From Acidimicrobiaceae bacterium (lineage in GTDB: Bacteria > Actinomycetota > Acidimicrobiia > Acidimicrobiales > RAAP-2): 49,371 nt of DNA. The position numbers were made by a program, and so were the translations under genes. The stretch spans positions 53,699 through 103,069 of the forward strand of contig PLQL01000033.1 of NCBI GenBank assembly GCA_003160115.1. The letters are read 5' to 3'. The notes under the pieces were generated by a model. It did not search any database. It was not told the DNA's origin and saw nothing but the letters and a program-made list of their open reading frames with translations. Shown here piece after piece: positions 9,725 through 19,427 of this stretch; the stretch's first letter is position 1, and each line of letters opens with the position of its first letter.

Positions 9725-9941
9725 CGTGAGCTCGCGGCCGACGGCCTGCTCGAGACCAGTTTTGTGAGGTGAAAGACCTCTTCACGGAACGATGGCGACC
9801 CATTCACCGTGAAGAAAGGTCGTGTCGGTACGATGGGGGCTCGGGATTTGGCGATCCCGGCGGTGGCTATAATTGAACCCCCAAGTAAATTCCGAGCGAG
9901 TCTGCCCGACGCGAACGCTCCCCAATCGAGAGGAACCCGCG

Positions 9942-11183
9942 GTGAACCCATTCGAAGAACTCGAGTCCAACGTGCGCTACTACTGCCGGCGCTGGCCGGC
10001 CGTCTTCTCGAGCGCCCATGGTGCGACCTTGGTCGACGAAAACGGCGTTGAGTACCTCGACTTCTTCGCGGGAGCGGGCGCCCTTTCCTACGGACACAAC
10101 AATCCGGTGCTTGTCGAGGTCGCGATCCAGCACTTGCGCGAGGGCAGGCTACTGCACAGCCTTGACACTTTCACCGTAGAGAAGCGCGCCTTCCTTGAAT
10201 CAATGCAGCGTCGTATTCTTGAGCCTCGTCAACTCGACATGGTGATCCAGACCGTGGGACCAACCGGCGCCACGGCCGTGGAGGCCGCACTCCAGTTGGC
10301 CCAGCGCATCACCGGTCACCGCGCCGTCGTCGGTTTCGAGGGCGGCTACCACGGCATGACGTACCGCGCCGCTTCGATCTCTGCTTCCATGGCGGGACGA
10401 GAGACGAGCGCCCACCTCAAGGACTTCGTCGCGTTGCCTTACGTCGCGAACGTCACTGAGGCTGACCTTGAACTCCTAGCCCAGACCTTGCGAACCAGCG
10501 TCAACGGCCAGAAGATTGGCGCACTCATCATCGAACCCACGCAAGGTGAAGGGGGAGCCCGACCGTTTGACCCCGCATACCTACGGGCGATTCGCGAGCA
10601 GTGCAGCGAACTCGGCATCCTCGTCATCGCCGACGAAGTCCAGGCGGGTGTCGGGCGCACCGGTCCGTTCTTCTCCTTTGAAGGTTCGTCACTCGATCCC
10701 GACATCATTTGCCTGTCCAAGTCCATCAGCGGCCTCGGGCTTCCAATGGCGATCAACCTGGTACGTCGTAGCCTCGACACGTGGGCACCCGGTGAATTCT
10801 CGGGCACGTTCCGCGGCAACAATCTGGCCTTTGCGACCTCCGCCGCGATGATCGAGACGTACTGGACTGATTCGGAGTTGGAAAAGGGCACCGAGCAGCG
10901 CGGTCTCATCGTTCGAGACTCGCTCCACCAGATGGCCGACACCTACGGCGAAGGCTCCTTCGTCGTTCGAGGCAACGGCCTGCTCTGTGGTCTGGACGTG
11001 GGCAACACCGAACTCGCCGACGACATCGCCCGCAATGCGTTTGACCAACACCTCATTGTTGAGACGTGTGGCGCCGGCGACACCACTGTCAAGCTTCTCA
11101 CGCCATTGATTATCGACGAGGACCAACTTAGCGAAGGCCTGGACCGACTGAGCGACGCGGTCGCACACGCTTCCTCGCGTTGA
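9942..11183 (+). CDS. dat: Diaminobutyrate--2-oxoglutarate aminotransferase (EctB/Dat-like)
   Basis: NPFEELESNVRYYCRRWPAVFSSAHGATLVDENGVEYLDFFAGAGALSYGHNNP...LHSLD...GPTGATAVEAALQLA; probable GTG start. Confidence 0.85.
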   Translation: MNPFEELESNVRYYCRRWPAVFSSAHGATLVDENGVEYLDFFAGAGALSYGHNNPVLVEVAIQHLREGRLLHSLDTFTVEKRAFLESMQRRILEPRQLDMVIQTVGPTGATAVEAALQLAQRITGHRAVVGFEGGYHGMTYRAASISASMAGRETSAHLKDFVALPYVANVTEADLELLAQTLRTSVNGQKIGALIIEPTQGEGGARPFDPAYLRAIREQCSELGILVIADEVQAGVGRTGPFFSFEGSSLDPDIICLSKSISGLGLPMAINLVRRSLDTWAPGEFSGTFRGNNLAFATSAAMIETYWTDSELEKGTEQRGLIVRDSLHQMADTYGEGSFVVRGNGLLCGLDVGNTELADDIARNAFDQHLIVETCGAGDTTVKLLTPLIIDEDQLSEGLDRLSDAVAHASSR

Positions 11184-12607
11184 ACCCGAACTGGCGAGAT
11201 TTCGTCGTCACTGTCGACGAACGAGGACTCTCAACGCTGGTCTCGGCCGCAACCTGCGCCGTCGAGAGCCTGGCGCGACCCCGCGGGCCACGTTCGAATC
11301 TGACGCCGGCAGCCCTGCATGAACTGATTTGGTCCACGGAGATCTGCCCCGAAACGGGCCGCGAACTCACTGAAGTTCTCCATGAACTCGGACAGACGGT
11401 GTGGTCACACGGGGTCGTGCCAAGTGACCCCGCTTGTGTCGCCCACCTACATCCGCCCACCCTGGTTCCCGCAGTCGTCACCGAACTCGCCATCGCGGCC
11501 TCCAACCAATCCATGGACTCCTGGGACCAGTCGCCTTCGGGCACCGAGGTCGAACTGCACCTCTTGGATTGGCTCGCCGACTTGATGGGGATGCCGGTGA
11601 GCGGCTCTGGGATCATGACTTCTGGCGGTACCGCCTCAAACGTGCTCGCCATGACCCTCGCGCGCTCCTGGGCGGCCCGTCGCCTCGGTCTTGACGTGCT
11701 GAAGACTGGACTGCCCGAGCAAGCGCGCGCGTGGCGAATCCTGTGTTCGGACCAGGCCCACTTCTCGGTTCAGCGCGCCGCCGCGCAGCTCGGCCTCGGT
11801 CGCGACGCCGTCATTGTCGTCACCTCAGAAGCCAGTGGCATCATGAGCATCGATAGTCTGGACCAGACGTTGGCGAATCTCGCGGAGCTGCATTTAGAAC
11901 CGATTGCCATCATCGCGACCGCCGGTACGACGGACTTGGGCGTGATCGACCCCCTTGAAGAGGTCGGGCGACGAGCTCGCGACCATGGAGCGTGGTTCCA
12001 CGTCGACGCCGCAGTCGCCGGCGCATTCCTCCTCTCCGAGAACTTGAGAACTCAACTCAAGGGCATCGATACAGCTGATTCGGTCACCGTTGATTTCCAC
12101 AAACTTTGGTGGCAACCCTTCAACGCCAGTGCCCTCGTGGTGCGCGACGTCGATCAATTCGAACTCTTACGGGTGAAATCCAACTACCTCGACCGTGGCG
12201 ATGAAATCGAAGGCATGATCAACCTCGTCGGTCGTTCCCTTGACACTTCACGTCGATTTGACGCGGTCAAGGTTGTCGCGACCCTTCGCACGCTGGGTCG
12301 TGAGTCCATGGCCTCGATGCTCGAACATCTCGTCGACCTGACTAACTATGCGGGCGCTCGTATCGCGGAGAGTCCACAATTCGAACTGGTGGCCCCTCCC
12401 GCCTCAGTCATGTGCGTTTTCGAGGTCCGTGGTGCCAACGGTGACGATCTGCGTGGCATTCAACAACGTCTGCTCGCCCGCGGGGAGATGGTACTTGGGC
12501 GCACCGAAATCAAGGGCCGGGCCGCGCTGAAGTTCACGTTCATGAATCCACTTGCCACTTATGACGACGTCGATCGACTCATCGCGATGGTAACCGAAGA
12601 AATATAG
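11180..12607 (+). CDS. ddc: PLP-dependent decarboxylase, probable L-2,4-diaminobutyrate decarboxylase
   Basis: Group II decarboxylase motifs (SGGTASNVLAMTLAR, HVDAAVAGAFLLS, DSVTVDFHKLWWQPFNASALVVRD). TTG start overlaps the upstream stop (TTGA). Confidence 0.82.
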   Translation: MNPNWRDFVVTVDERGLSTLVSAATCAVESLARPRGPRSNLTPAALHELIWSTEICPETGRELTEVLHELGQTVWSHGVVPSDPACVAHLHPPTLVPAVVTELAIAASNQSMDSWDQSPSGTEVELHLLDWLADLMGMPVSGSGIMTSGGTASNVLAMTLARSWAARRLGLDVLKTGLPEQARAWRILCSDQAHFSVQRAAAQLGLGRDAVIVVTSEASGIMSIDSLDQTLANLAELHLEPIAIIATAGTTDLGVIDPLEEVGRRARDHGAWFHVDAAVAGAFLLSENLRTQLKGIDTADSVTVDFHKLWWQPFNASALVVRDVDQFELLRVKSNYLDRGDEIEGMINLVGRSLDTSRRFDAVKVVATLRTLGRESMASMLEHLVDLTNYAGARIAESPQFELVAPPASVMCVFEVRGANGDDLRGIQQRLLARGEMVLGRTEIKGRAALKFTFMNPLATYDDVDRLIAMVTEEI

Positions 12608-12636
12608 CCTTGAACAGGAGTGTCACCCCTCAGACG

Positions 12637-12848
12637 TGACTCGGGGAAAGTCGAACTACGAAACGTACATTCGGATTCTGGTTCACCCTGGTGGTTATCG
12701 GGGCATTGCTGGCCATCGTCGTTACGCACGCAGAGCCAGTGACCTACACCCATACTCTCTTTCAATATCCGCAGCTACCCTTTACTCGCGGCGTGGACAA
12801 GGTCCTATCGTGCGGCACGAATGGTGATGGTTTCTCCAAGCCCTAAGT
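12637..12848 (+). pseudogene. Possible interrupted small secreted-protein ORF
   Basis: RTTKRTFGFWFTLVVIGALLAIVVTHAEPVTYTHTLFQYPQLPFTRGVDKVLSCGTNGDGFSKP* is signal-peptide-like but has no start codon in frame. GTG at 12636 is in another frame. Confidence 0.35.
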
Positions 12849-12955
12849 GTTCGGTCGCGCACCGACAGAACGATCCCGTGTTCCCAATTGCGCAGTCGTG
12901 CTGTATCAAGAGTGATCGCGTAAGTGGTTTCATCTTGAGACGGTAGTCTTTTTCC

Positions 12956-13789
12956 GTGACTCCCCTTCTCCTCGTCGTTTTCATCGCCGGCGGCGTATGC
13001 GCATTCGCGTGGATCGCGTCACTTCTCTCCGGCGACACCTCCTGGGTTGACCGAAGCTGGTCAATCGTGCCGGTGATCTACGTGTGGGTCTTCGCGGCGT
13101 ATGGTCATCTCGTGAATGCCCGCCTCGATTTGATGGCTTCATTGGTGACCATCTGGGGAGTTCGACTTACGTTCAATTTTGCTCGCCGGGGCGGCTACAC
13201 GGGACTCGAGGACTACCGCTGGCCAGTGCTGCGCGCATCGATGTCCAAATGGCGGTTCCAACTCTTCAACTTCTTCTTCATAGTGCTCTACCAGAACTTC
13301 CTGTTGGTGCTCATCGTGCTCCCCGTGCTAACGGCCTACCAGCATCGCGCTACACCGCTGCGTCCACTCGACGTACTACTCAGTGCAGCCTTCCTCGCGT
13401 GCACCCTCGCCGAGACCGTCGCCGACCAACAGCAGTGGAACTTCCAACAATGGAAAGTCGCCGAAGCCAAGGCCGGACGAGTGCCAGCTATCCGCTTCGT
13501 TCAGACGGGCCTCTTTCGATACTCACGCCACCCGAATTACTTCTACGAGCAGGCCCAATGGTGGATCCTTTTCTTCGTTGGTGCGGTCGCGGCCGGTTCG
13601 GTCCTCGAATGGACGGTCCTTGGCGCCCTCTTGCTCACCCTGCTGTTTCTGGGCTCCACCAGCTTCACCGAACGACTGACCCTCGAGCGCTACCCCGAGT
13701 ACGCGCTCTACCAAAAGTCCACTTCGGCCATTATTCCCTGGACCACCCAGGCACCTCGTTCGATCGTCCAGACCGCCCCGTCCGACTAG
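12956..13789 (+). CDS. DUF1295 / steroid 5-alpha-reductase-like membrane protein
   Basis: SGDTSWVDRSWSIVPVIYVW...FRYSRHPNYFYEQAQWWILFFVGAVAAG. Confidence 0.88.
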   Translation: MTPLLLVVFIAGGVCAFAWIASLLSGDTSWVDRSWSIVPVIYVWVFAAYGHLVNARLDLMASLVTIWGVRLTFNFARRGGYTGLEDYRWPVLRASMSKWRFQLFNFFFIVLYQNFLLVLIVLPVLTAYQHRATPLRPLDVLLSAAFLACTLAETVADQQQWNFQQWKVAEAKAGRVPAIRFVQTGLFRYSRHPNYFYEQAQWWILFFVGAVAAGSVLEWTVLGALLLTLLFLGSTSFTERLTLERYPEYALYQKSTSAIIPWTTQAPRSIVQTAPSD

Positions 13790-13793
13790 GAAA

Positions 13794-15005
13794 CTAAACC
13801 TTGGCCGCGAGCGATTCCAGGTAGTAGCGAATCTGGATCGCTACCGCCGCACCTTCGCCAACCGCCGAGGCGATCTGTTTGGTCGAACCAGCTCGAACGT
13901 CGCCCGCCGCAAACACGCCCTCGACGTTGGTTTGGAACATGTGATCAGTAGTGAGAAAGCCTCGCTCATCGACCGCGAGCGTGCCGTTGAGGAATCCAGT
14001 GTTGGGGTCAAGTCCGATGAAGACAAACGCTCCCGACGTATCGTGCGTGACCTCCTTTCCGTCACGATTGACGGTGATCGACTCGAGTTTTCCCGACGAG
14101 TTCGCGTTGAAAGATTGCACTTTGGCGTTACACCACACGGTCATATTGGCGTGATTCAAGACCTTGTCCTGTAGCAACTTGCTCGCGGTCAATTTGTCAA
14201 TCGCCTGTAGGACGGTCACGTGATCGGCAAATTGTGTAAGAAAAAGTCCTTCCTCGAGTCCGCTGTTTCCACCACCAACAATGGTCACGTTCTTTGCGCC
14301 TTTATAGAAGGGTCCGTCGCACGTGGCACAAAAATGGATACCAGCACCAATGAGGTCGGCCTCACCTTCGGCGTCGGTTCGACGGTAGGTCGACCCCGTG
14401 GCGACCAGCACCGCTCGAGCTCTGAGCGAATCCCCAGTCGAGAGGTCCACGCGCAGGAAGGGTTCATCGCGCGTGATTGCAGTCACCGCAACAGCTTGAA
14501 GGATCTCGACACCATAACGCTCGGCTTGACGGATGATGCGGTCAGCTAACTCCGCGCCCGACACTCCGTCGGGAAAGCCCGGATAGTTGTCGAACCGTTC
14601 GGTGACACCCGCTTGGCCGCCCGGCGCTGATTTCTCAACCACGAGGACCTTGGAGTTCTCTCGGGCTGCGTAGATGGACGTCGTGAGGCCCGTGGGACCG
14701 CCGCCCACCACGACAACGTCGTACTCAGTATTCGACGCGGAACGAGTAAGGCCAATGCGGTCCGCGAGTTCGTCATTCGTGGGTTCAGTCAGGAAGGAAC
14801 CATCGGGAAAGATGATCGTCGGTATGACGCGCTTACCGTCGTTACGTGACTCCACCTCGTCGATCGCCTCAGCGTGTTCTTCGAGGTCGATCCACTCGTA
14901 GGGGATTCGATGAGAGGACAGGAATTGCTTGGCCCGCCGGCAGTCGGGACACCAGCTCGCACCATAGACAATTATCGGGTCGGTAGTTTTTGAGTGATCT
15001 GACAT
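13794..15005 (-). CDS. Glutaredoxin/mycoredoxin-like domain fused to thioredoxin-reductase-like FAD oxidoreductase
   Basis: N-term YGASWCPDCRRAKQFLSSHRIPYEWIDLEE; then VVVGGGPTGLTTSIYAARE, CATCDG redox motif, VTIVGGGNSGLEE, GVFAAGDVRAGSTKQIASAVGEGA. Confidence 0.93.
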   Translation of the reverse strand: MSDHSKTTDPIIVYGASWCPDCRRAKQFLSSHRIPYEWIDLEEHAEAIDEVESRNDGKRVIPTIIFPDGSFLTEPTNDELADRIGLTRSASNTEYDVVVVGGGPTGLTTSIYAARENSKVLVVEKSAPGGQAGVTERFDNYPGFPDGVSGAELADRIIRQAERYGVEILQAVAVTAITRDEPFLRVDLSTGDSLRARAVLVATGSTYRRTDAEGEADLIGAGIHFCATCDGPFYKGAKNVTIVGGGNSGLEEGLFLTQFADHVTVLQAIDKLTASKLLQDKVLNHANMTVWCNAKVQSFNANSSGKLESITVNRDGKEVTHDTSGAFVFIGLDPNTGFLNGTLAVDERGFLTTDHMFQTNVEGVFAAGDVRAGSTKQIASAVGEGAAVAIQIRYYLESLAAKV

Positions 15006-15138
15006 CCCGCCACTTTAAGGGACGCGCCGAGCGAACGCACCTAGCAACGCTTCGAATCCAAAACGACCGCCTGAAGCAAACGCCCTAACAATCGAAGGGG
15101 TGACGGTCATTTCCCATTCTCGCCGACAGGGCCCTTTT

Positions 15139-15495
15139 CTATGACTGGTAAGTGCCGTAGCCTCGCGAGACGAGTTCTCCAGTGAACTCCAACACCTCAC
15201 AAACACGGCCGCCCAATTCGTTGACGTAGTTGATCACCACGATGCCGACGCCCTCGTATATTCCTTTCAGTTCGAAGTGAAGGTCAGGTTTCCTCCGCAG
15301 TCCTTCGGCCCAGTAGACGCGAAGCGCGGGCTTTCCTCGAACGACACCTTTGCTCGAAGGAATCAATTGGGCGGCTAATGGCGAGGCGAAAACCACGTCC
15401 TCCGTGAAATGTTCCATGATGGCGTCAAGATCGTGTTCGTTCCAGGCGCGAAGCCAGTCATCCACGAATCTTCTCGTCGGGAGGGCTTCGGTCAT
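15139..15495 (-). CDS. Nuclear transport factor 2 / SnoaL-like protein
   Basis: MTEALPTRRFVDDWLRAWNEHDLDAIMEHFTEDVVFASPLAAQ; longer upstream ORF is antisense to trhO. Confidence 0.8.
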   Translation of the reverse strand: MTEALPTRRFVDDWLRAWNEHDLDAIMEHFTEDVVFASPLAAQLIPSSKGVVRGKPALRVYWAEGLRRKPDLHFELKGIYEGVGIVVINYVNELGGRVCEVLEFTGELVSRGYGTYQS

Positions 15496-15609
15496 GAAGT
15501 AGCAATCGACCGATTCACCAGCTCGTGTGCTCCTTGTCCCATGGCCAACTGTAACCCCGGCTAAGTGCTTCCTCTTCTCGGACCACGCGGCCATCGATAA
15601 AATCAAGAT

Positions 15610-16527
15610 GTGGACCTCCAAAAAGTAATCTTGTACTACGGGTTCACGCCCCTGGAGGATCCCGAAGCTATTCGACTCTGGCAAGAAACACTCTGTCGGA
15701 CTCTTGGTCTCAAGGGTCGTATCTTGATCTCGAAGCACGGCATCAACGGCACGTTGGGTGGCGAGATGTCTGCTCTCAAGAGATACGTGCATCAGACGAA
15801 GAATTACTCCGGTTTCAAGACGATCGACTTCAAGTGGTCCGACGGCGCCGTCGATGACTTCCCGCGACTGCGGGTGCGGGTTCGCGACGAAGTGGTGTCC
15901 TTTGGAGCAGCCGATGAGATCAAGGTCGACTTGAATGGCATCGTCGGAGGTGGGACTCGCTTGACACCGACCCAAGTACACGAACTCGTCGCACAGAGAG
16001 GTGACGAGGTCGTCTTCTTCGACGCTCGAAACGCCTTCGAGGCGAGGATCGGAAGGTTTAAAAACGCCGTGGTGCCGAGCGTCGAGACGACGCGCGAGTT
16101 TGTCCATGAGATCGATAACGGGAAATTCGACCACCTGAAGTCTCGGCCCGTCGTGACGTACTGCACCGGTGGAATACGATGCGAAGTTCTTTCGTCATTG
16201 ATGAAATCGCGCGGGTTCGAGGAGGTCTACCAACTCCAAGGTGGCATCGTGCGCTACGGGCAAGAGTTTGGCGACCGAGGCCTTTGGGAAGGTTCGCTCT
16301 ACCTCTTTGACGCACGGATGAACCAGGAGTTCGGTGAAGAATCGAAGGTCCTCGGTACTTGCGAACGCTGCGACGAACCAACCAGCAAGTACTACAACTG
16401 TTCGAATCTGGCATGTCGAACCCTGATTCTGCTCTGTGCCACGTGCGCCACGGACAACCAGAGTACGGATTGCCTCGCGGACCACGCCGCCAACCATGAG
16501 CCGAAGGGCGAACTCCGAGCCCACTGA
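15610..16527 (+). CDS. trhO: Rhodanese-related tRNA uridine hydroxylase TrhO (YceA-like)
   Basis: [17 protein letters not shown]...[20 protein letters not shown]...[37 protein letters not shown]. Confidence 0.93.
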   Translation: MDLQKVILYYGFTPLEDPEAIRLWQETLCRTLGLKGRILISKHGINGTLGGEMSALKRYVHQTKNYSGFKTIDFKWSDGAVDDFPRLRVRVRDEVVSFGAADEIKVDLNGIVGGGTRLTPTQVHELVAQRGDEVVFFDARNAFEARIGRFKNAVVPSVETTREFVHEIDNGKFDHLKSRPVVTYCTGGIRCEVLSSLMKSRGFEEVYQLQGGIVRYGQEFGDRGLWEGSLYLFDARMNQEFGEESKVLGTCERCDEPTSKYYNCSNLACRTLILLCATCATDNQSTDCLADHAANHEPKGELRAH

Positions 16528-16590
16528 GTCGCGTCCGCGCCGCCGGCGCCACACGAACAGTACGAGAAGTCCGGCATGTAAGTTGGGGCG

Positions 16591-17109
16591 ATGGTGTCAT
16601 CAGATTCGTGCGAGGGCTGTGGTTTCCGCTGGAGTTCAATCACCGCATCAGAAATACCTGCCCGCACGAGTGAGGCGACTGAGCAGTTCGTCGTTGTCGT
16701 ACTCTCGTCAGCACCATTCGTCAACAACCGCCCGGCGCCCGACCGCTGGTCAATTCTCGAATATGGCGGCCATATGCGCGACGTCTTCATGTCGATTCGC
16801 GAACGAATCGTACGAGCCTCAATTGAAGATGATTCAGTGGGCTCCCCAATATACCGAGACGAACGAGTCGACCTCGGCTTCTATAAATTCGACGAACCCG
16901 AAGACGTCGCGATCGAGCTTGGCGCGATGTCACGATTGTTTGTGAAGACTTTCGAGGCCTTACCACCTGACTACGAGGAGCGACTCTTCACCTACAGCCC
17001 CATCTCGAATGCCAGGGTGACGCTTCTCTGGGCAGGGGCGCAGGCCCTTCACGAGTGCGAGCACCATCTTGGGGACGTCCGCGAGAACGAAAGGCTCCTG
17101 AATGCCTAA
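16591..17109 (+). CDS. DinB family protein
   Basis: CEGCGFRW N-term; RPAPDRWSILEYGGHMRDVFMSIRERI; ALHECEHHLGDV. Confidence 0.8.
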   Translation: MVSSDSCEGCGFRWSSITASEIPARTSEATEQFVVVVLSSAPFVNNRPAPDRWSILEYGGHMRDVFMSIRERIVRASIEDDSVGSPIYRDERVDLGFYKFDEPEDVAIELGAMSRLFVKTFEALPPDYEERLFTYSPISNARVTLLWAGAQALHECEHHLGDVRENERLLNA

Positions 17110-17163
17110 GAGCTTCTTTTTTTCTGCCGCTTCGCACGCCGGTCTGGACAGCAGACTTGACCC

Positions 17164-17880
17164 ATGAGCACTGAGCAATCACCAGGACCCATCGCCCTCG
17201 TGGGATCGGGTGAGTACCTTCCCCAGATGACGGCGATCGAGGCCTCACTTTTGAGTGGGCGACCACCCCGGTACGTGCAGCTTGCGACCGCCGCGGTGCC
17301 GGACGGTCCCAAGGTCGTCGAGCATTGGCACAATCTCGGTAAGACCCAAGCCGAACGAATTGGCGCTGAAGCAGTGATCATCCCAGTGAATGTTCGCGAC
17401 GACGCTATGAACGAGGCCTACGTTGAGCTCGTCGCGGGCGCGGGGCTGATCTACATGTCTGGTGGCAACCCTGGGTACCTTGCCGAGACCTTGCGCGAGA
17501 CACCCGTATGGGACGCCATCGTGCGAGCGTGGCGAAGTGGTGCGGCGCTCGCGGGATGCAGCGCTGGCGCTATGGCCATGACGACGTGGGTGCCTTCTCT
17601 GCGCCACCCCAAGAAGGGTGGCACGCCGGGATTGGGCCTTTTGCCCCACCTCCGCGTCATTCCCCATTTCGACATGTTCACCAAGAGAATGCCCGACGTC
17701 GCGACGCGCTTCTTGCTGCCCTTTGACGACAACGCGACGATTCTCGGAATTGACGAGGACACCGCCGTGATCGGAGGACCCGAAGAATGGACCGTGCAAG
17801 GGCGCCAATCAGCCTGGATACTGCACCCCGACTCCCGTGACGAACTGCCAACCGGAACGATATTCACCACCAAGGCGTAG
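17164..17880 (+). CDS. Type 1 glutamine amidotransferase-like / peptidase S51-like protein
   Basis: IALVGSGEYLPQM; IYMSGGNPGYLAETLRET; GCSAGAMAMTTW nucleophile elbow. Confidence 0.88.
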   Translation: MSTEQSPGPIALVGSGEYLPQMTAIEASLLSGRPPRYVQLATAAVPDGPKVVEHWHNLGKTQAERIGAEAVIIPVNVRDDAMNEAYVELVAGAGLIYMSGGNPGYLAETLRETPVWDAIVRAWRSGAALAGCSAGAMAMTTWVPSLRHPKKGGTPGLGLLPHLRVIPHFDMFTKRMPDVATRFLLPFDDNATILGIDEDTAVIGGPEEWTVQGRQSAWILHPDSRDELPTGTIFTTKA

Positions 17881-17883
17881 AGA

Positions 17884-18309
17884 GTGATGAAACGTTTCAC
17901 ATTAGTCGGCGCGCTACTAGTGACGCTGAATATCTCTGGTTTCATGCTCATCGCGAACCCAGGACCGGCCCAAGCGGCAAACTCTTCGGGTACCTCGCTC
18001 TACAATTGCACACTGCTCCAGGTGCGACCGACCAACATCGTACTGACGTGCGCCGATTCGGACCGTTACATCAAGCACATCACGTGGAGCTCGTGGACCT
18101 CGGTCAGCGCAGAAGCGACCGGTACACTGACCTGGAACGGCTGTTCTCCGGCGTGTTACGACGGTAAGTGGTATTCAAAGAAGATTCAATTCAGTGCCCG
18201 CGACCCTAAGACGGTCCTGACACACCGGATCTTCACTGAGCTCTACGGGCCATCGGGCGCGTGGGGCATGGGCTCAAGGGTGTGGTTGTTGCCGACGAAA
18301 CCTGAGTGA
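17884..18309 (+). CDS. Hypothetical secreted protein
   Basis: Signal peptide MKRFTLVGALLVTLNISGFMLIANPGPAQAA; starts 3 bp after previous stop. Confidence 0.7.
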   Translation: MMKRFTLVGALLVTLNISGFMLIANPGPAQAANSSGTSLYNCTLLQVRPTNIVLTCADSDRYIKHITWSSWTSVSAEATGTLTWNGCSPACYDGKWYSKKIQFSARDPKTVLTHRIFTELYGPSGAWGMGSRVWLLPTKPE

Positions 18310-18328
18310 CGCCGCGACCTCTAATCGT

Positions 18329-18589
18329 CTACTCGTTCGACTTGTCCTGTTGGTACTTCTCGAAAACGTCCAAAAGTCGCGACAAGGCTTCAGCCGGCAA
18401 GTCCTCGGGGCCGACTGATCCGCTGATCGCGATGGTGATTCTCATCTGTTCGAGGTAGGCCGAACAAGCCTGACAGGCTTCCAGGTGACGCTCGAGACGC
18501 CGCCGATCGCGTCCGCTGAGTGCGCCTTCCAGATAGTCACTCACGAGGGCGACCGCTTGGTGACACGTGATGTCCTTAGTCAGTGCCAT
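18329..18589 (-). CDS. Zinc-finger (zf-HC2) anti-sigma factor
   Basis: CHQAVALVSDYLEGALSGRDRRRLERHLEACQACSAYLEQMR (HxxxCxxC); overlaps the sigma gene end. Confidence 0.88.
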   Translation of the reverse strand: MALTKDITCHQAVALVSDYLEGALSGRDRRRLERHLEACQACSAYLEQMRITIAISGSVGPEDLPAEALSRLLDVFEKYQQDKSNE

Positions 18590-19176
18590 GAGTCCCCTCC
18601 TTTCAACTTTCCTTCCAGCGCCTCGCGGATCTTGGCTCGGCCTCGGTGCAACAGAACGCGTGCATTTGCCTCGGAGATTTCAAGTAACTCAGAAACCTCC
18701 CTGGTAGATAGTCCCTCGACGTCGCGAAGCGTTACAACCGATTGCTGAGGTTCGGGTAAATCCCGTATTGCGCTTCGGCACGCCTCCAAGACTTCGGCAT
18801 TGGCCAACTTGTCGTCTATTAGTTCAGTAAAGGGCACCGGAGCCTCGCGCCACATTCCGGCCTCGTTGAAACGAGCACTCGACACCGGATCTACCGGGTC
18901 CACGTTCACGACGCGGAACTCTCGTGTTCCAGTCTTGCGTGCACGATTCGCGGCAATTCGAAAGAGCCAGGTCTTGAAGGACGAGCGACCTTCAAACTTT
19001 TCGAGGCCCTTCATGACGGCGATCCAAGTGTCCTGGGCAACGTCCTCGGCGGAAGACTCGGTCTTCACGTAGTATCGCGCAAGTCGAACGAGAGAAGATT
19101 GATAGCGCTCTACGAGATCAGTGAACGCGTCGCGATCACCACCCAGTATTCGCTCGAGCAGAACTTCGTCCTCCAT
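18580..19176 (-). CDS. ECF-family RNA polymerase sigma factor
   Basis: DEVLLERILGGDRDAFTDLVERYQSSLVRLARYYV...VAQDTWIAVMKGLEKFEGRSSFKTWLFRIAANRARK...VVTLRDVEGLSTREVSELLEISEANARVLLHRGRAKIR. Confidence 0.95.
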   Translation of the reverse strand: MEDEVLLERILGGDRDAFTDLVERYQSSLVRLARYYVKTESSAEDVAQDTWIAVMKGLEKFEGRSSFKTWLFRIAANRARKTGTREFRVVNVDPVDPVSSARFNEAGMWREAPVPFTELIDDKLANAEVLEACRSAIRDLPEPQQSVVTLRDVEGLSTREVSELLEISEANARVLLHRGRAKIREALEGKLKGGDSWH

Positions 19177-19427
19177 ACACCTAGGGTAGTTCGCCCATCG
19201 GCTCGTAACATTATTTCGTTTAGCGACACTGTAGACGTGAGTTTTTGTATCTCTCGTGTGCAAGCCGCCGCAACTCACTGACGACATGATGAGTTCTTTC
19301 GTTCTGCCTAACTCGACTTGACCGATTAGTCGACACTCGTTGAGTGTGTACATCGCATCTCGCTGTAACACCTCGTAGCCAACCGAGCACTGTTACCAAG
19401 TAGCACATCCAACCCAAGGAGAACATC

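Noticed and set aside
15496-16134. Long minus-strand ORF upstream of the SnoaL-like gene (15139..16134, 331 aa)
   Set aside because: Most of it is antisense to the well-supported trhO CDS. Only the C-terminal 118 aa from MTEALPTRRF is protein-family-like.
19177-19427. TGTTAC / TGTAAC motifs upstream of the sigma gene and the beta-propeller as a shared ECF promoter
   Set aside because: The candidate -10 elements have inconsistent spacing (about 11 versus 14 nt), so no shared promoter can be supported by eye.
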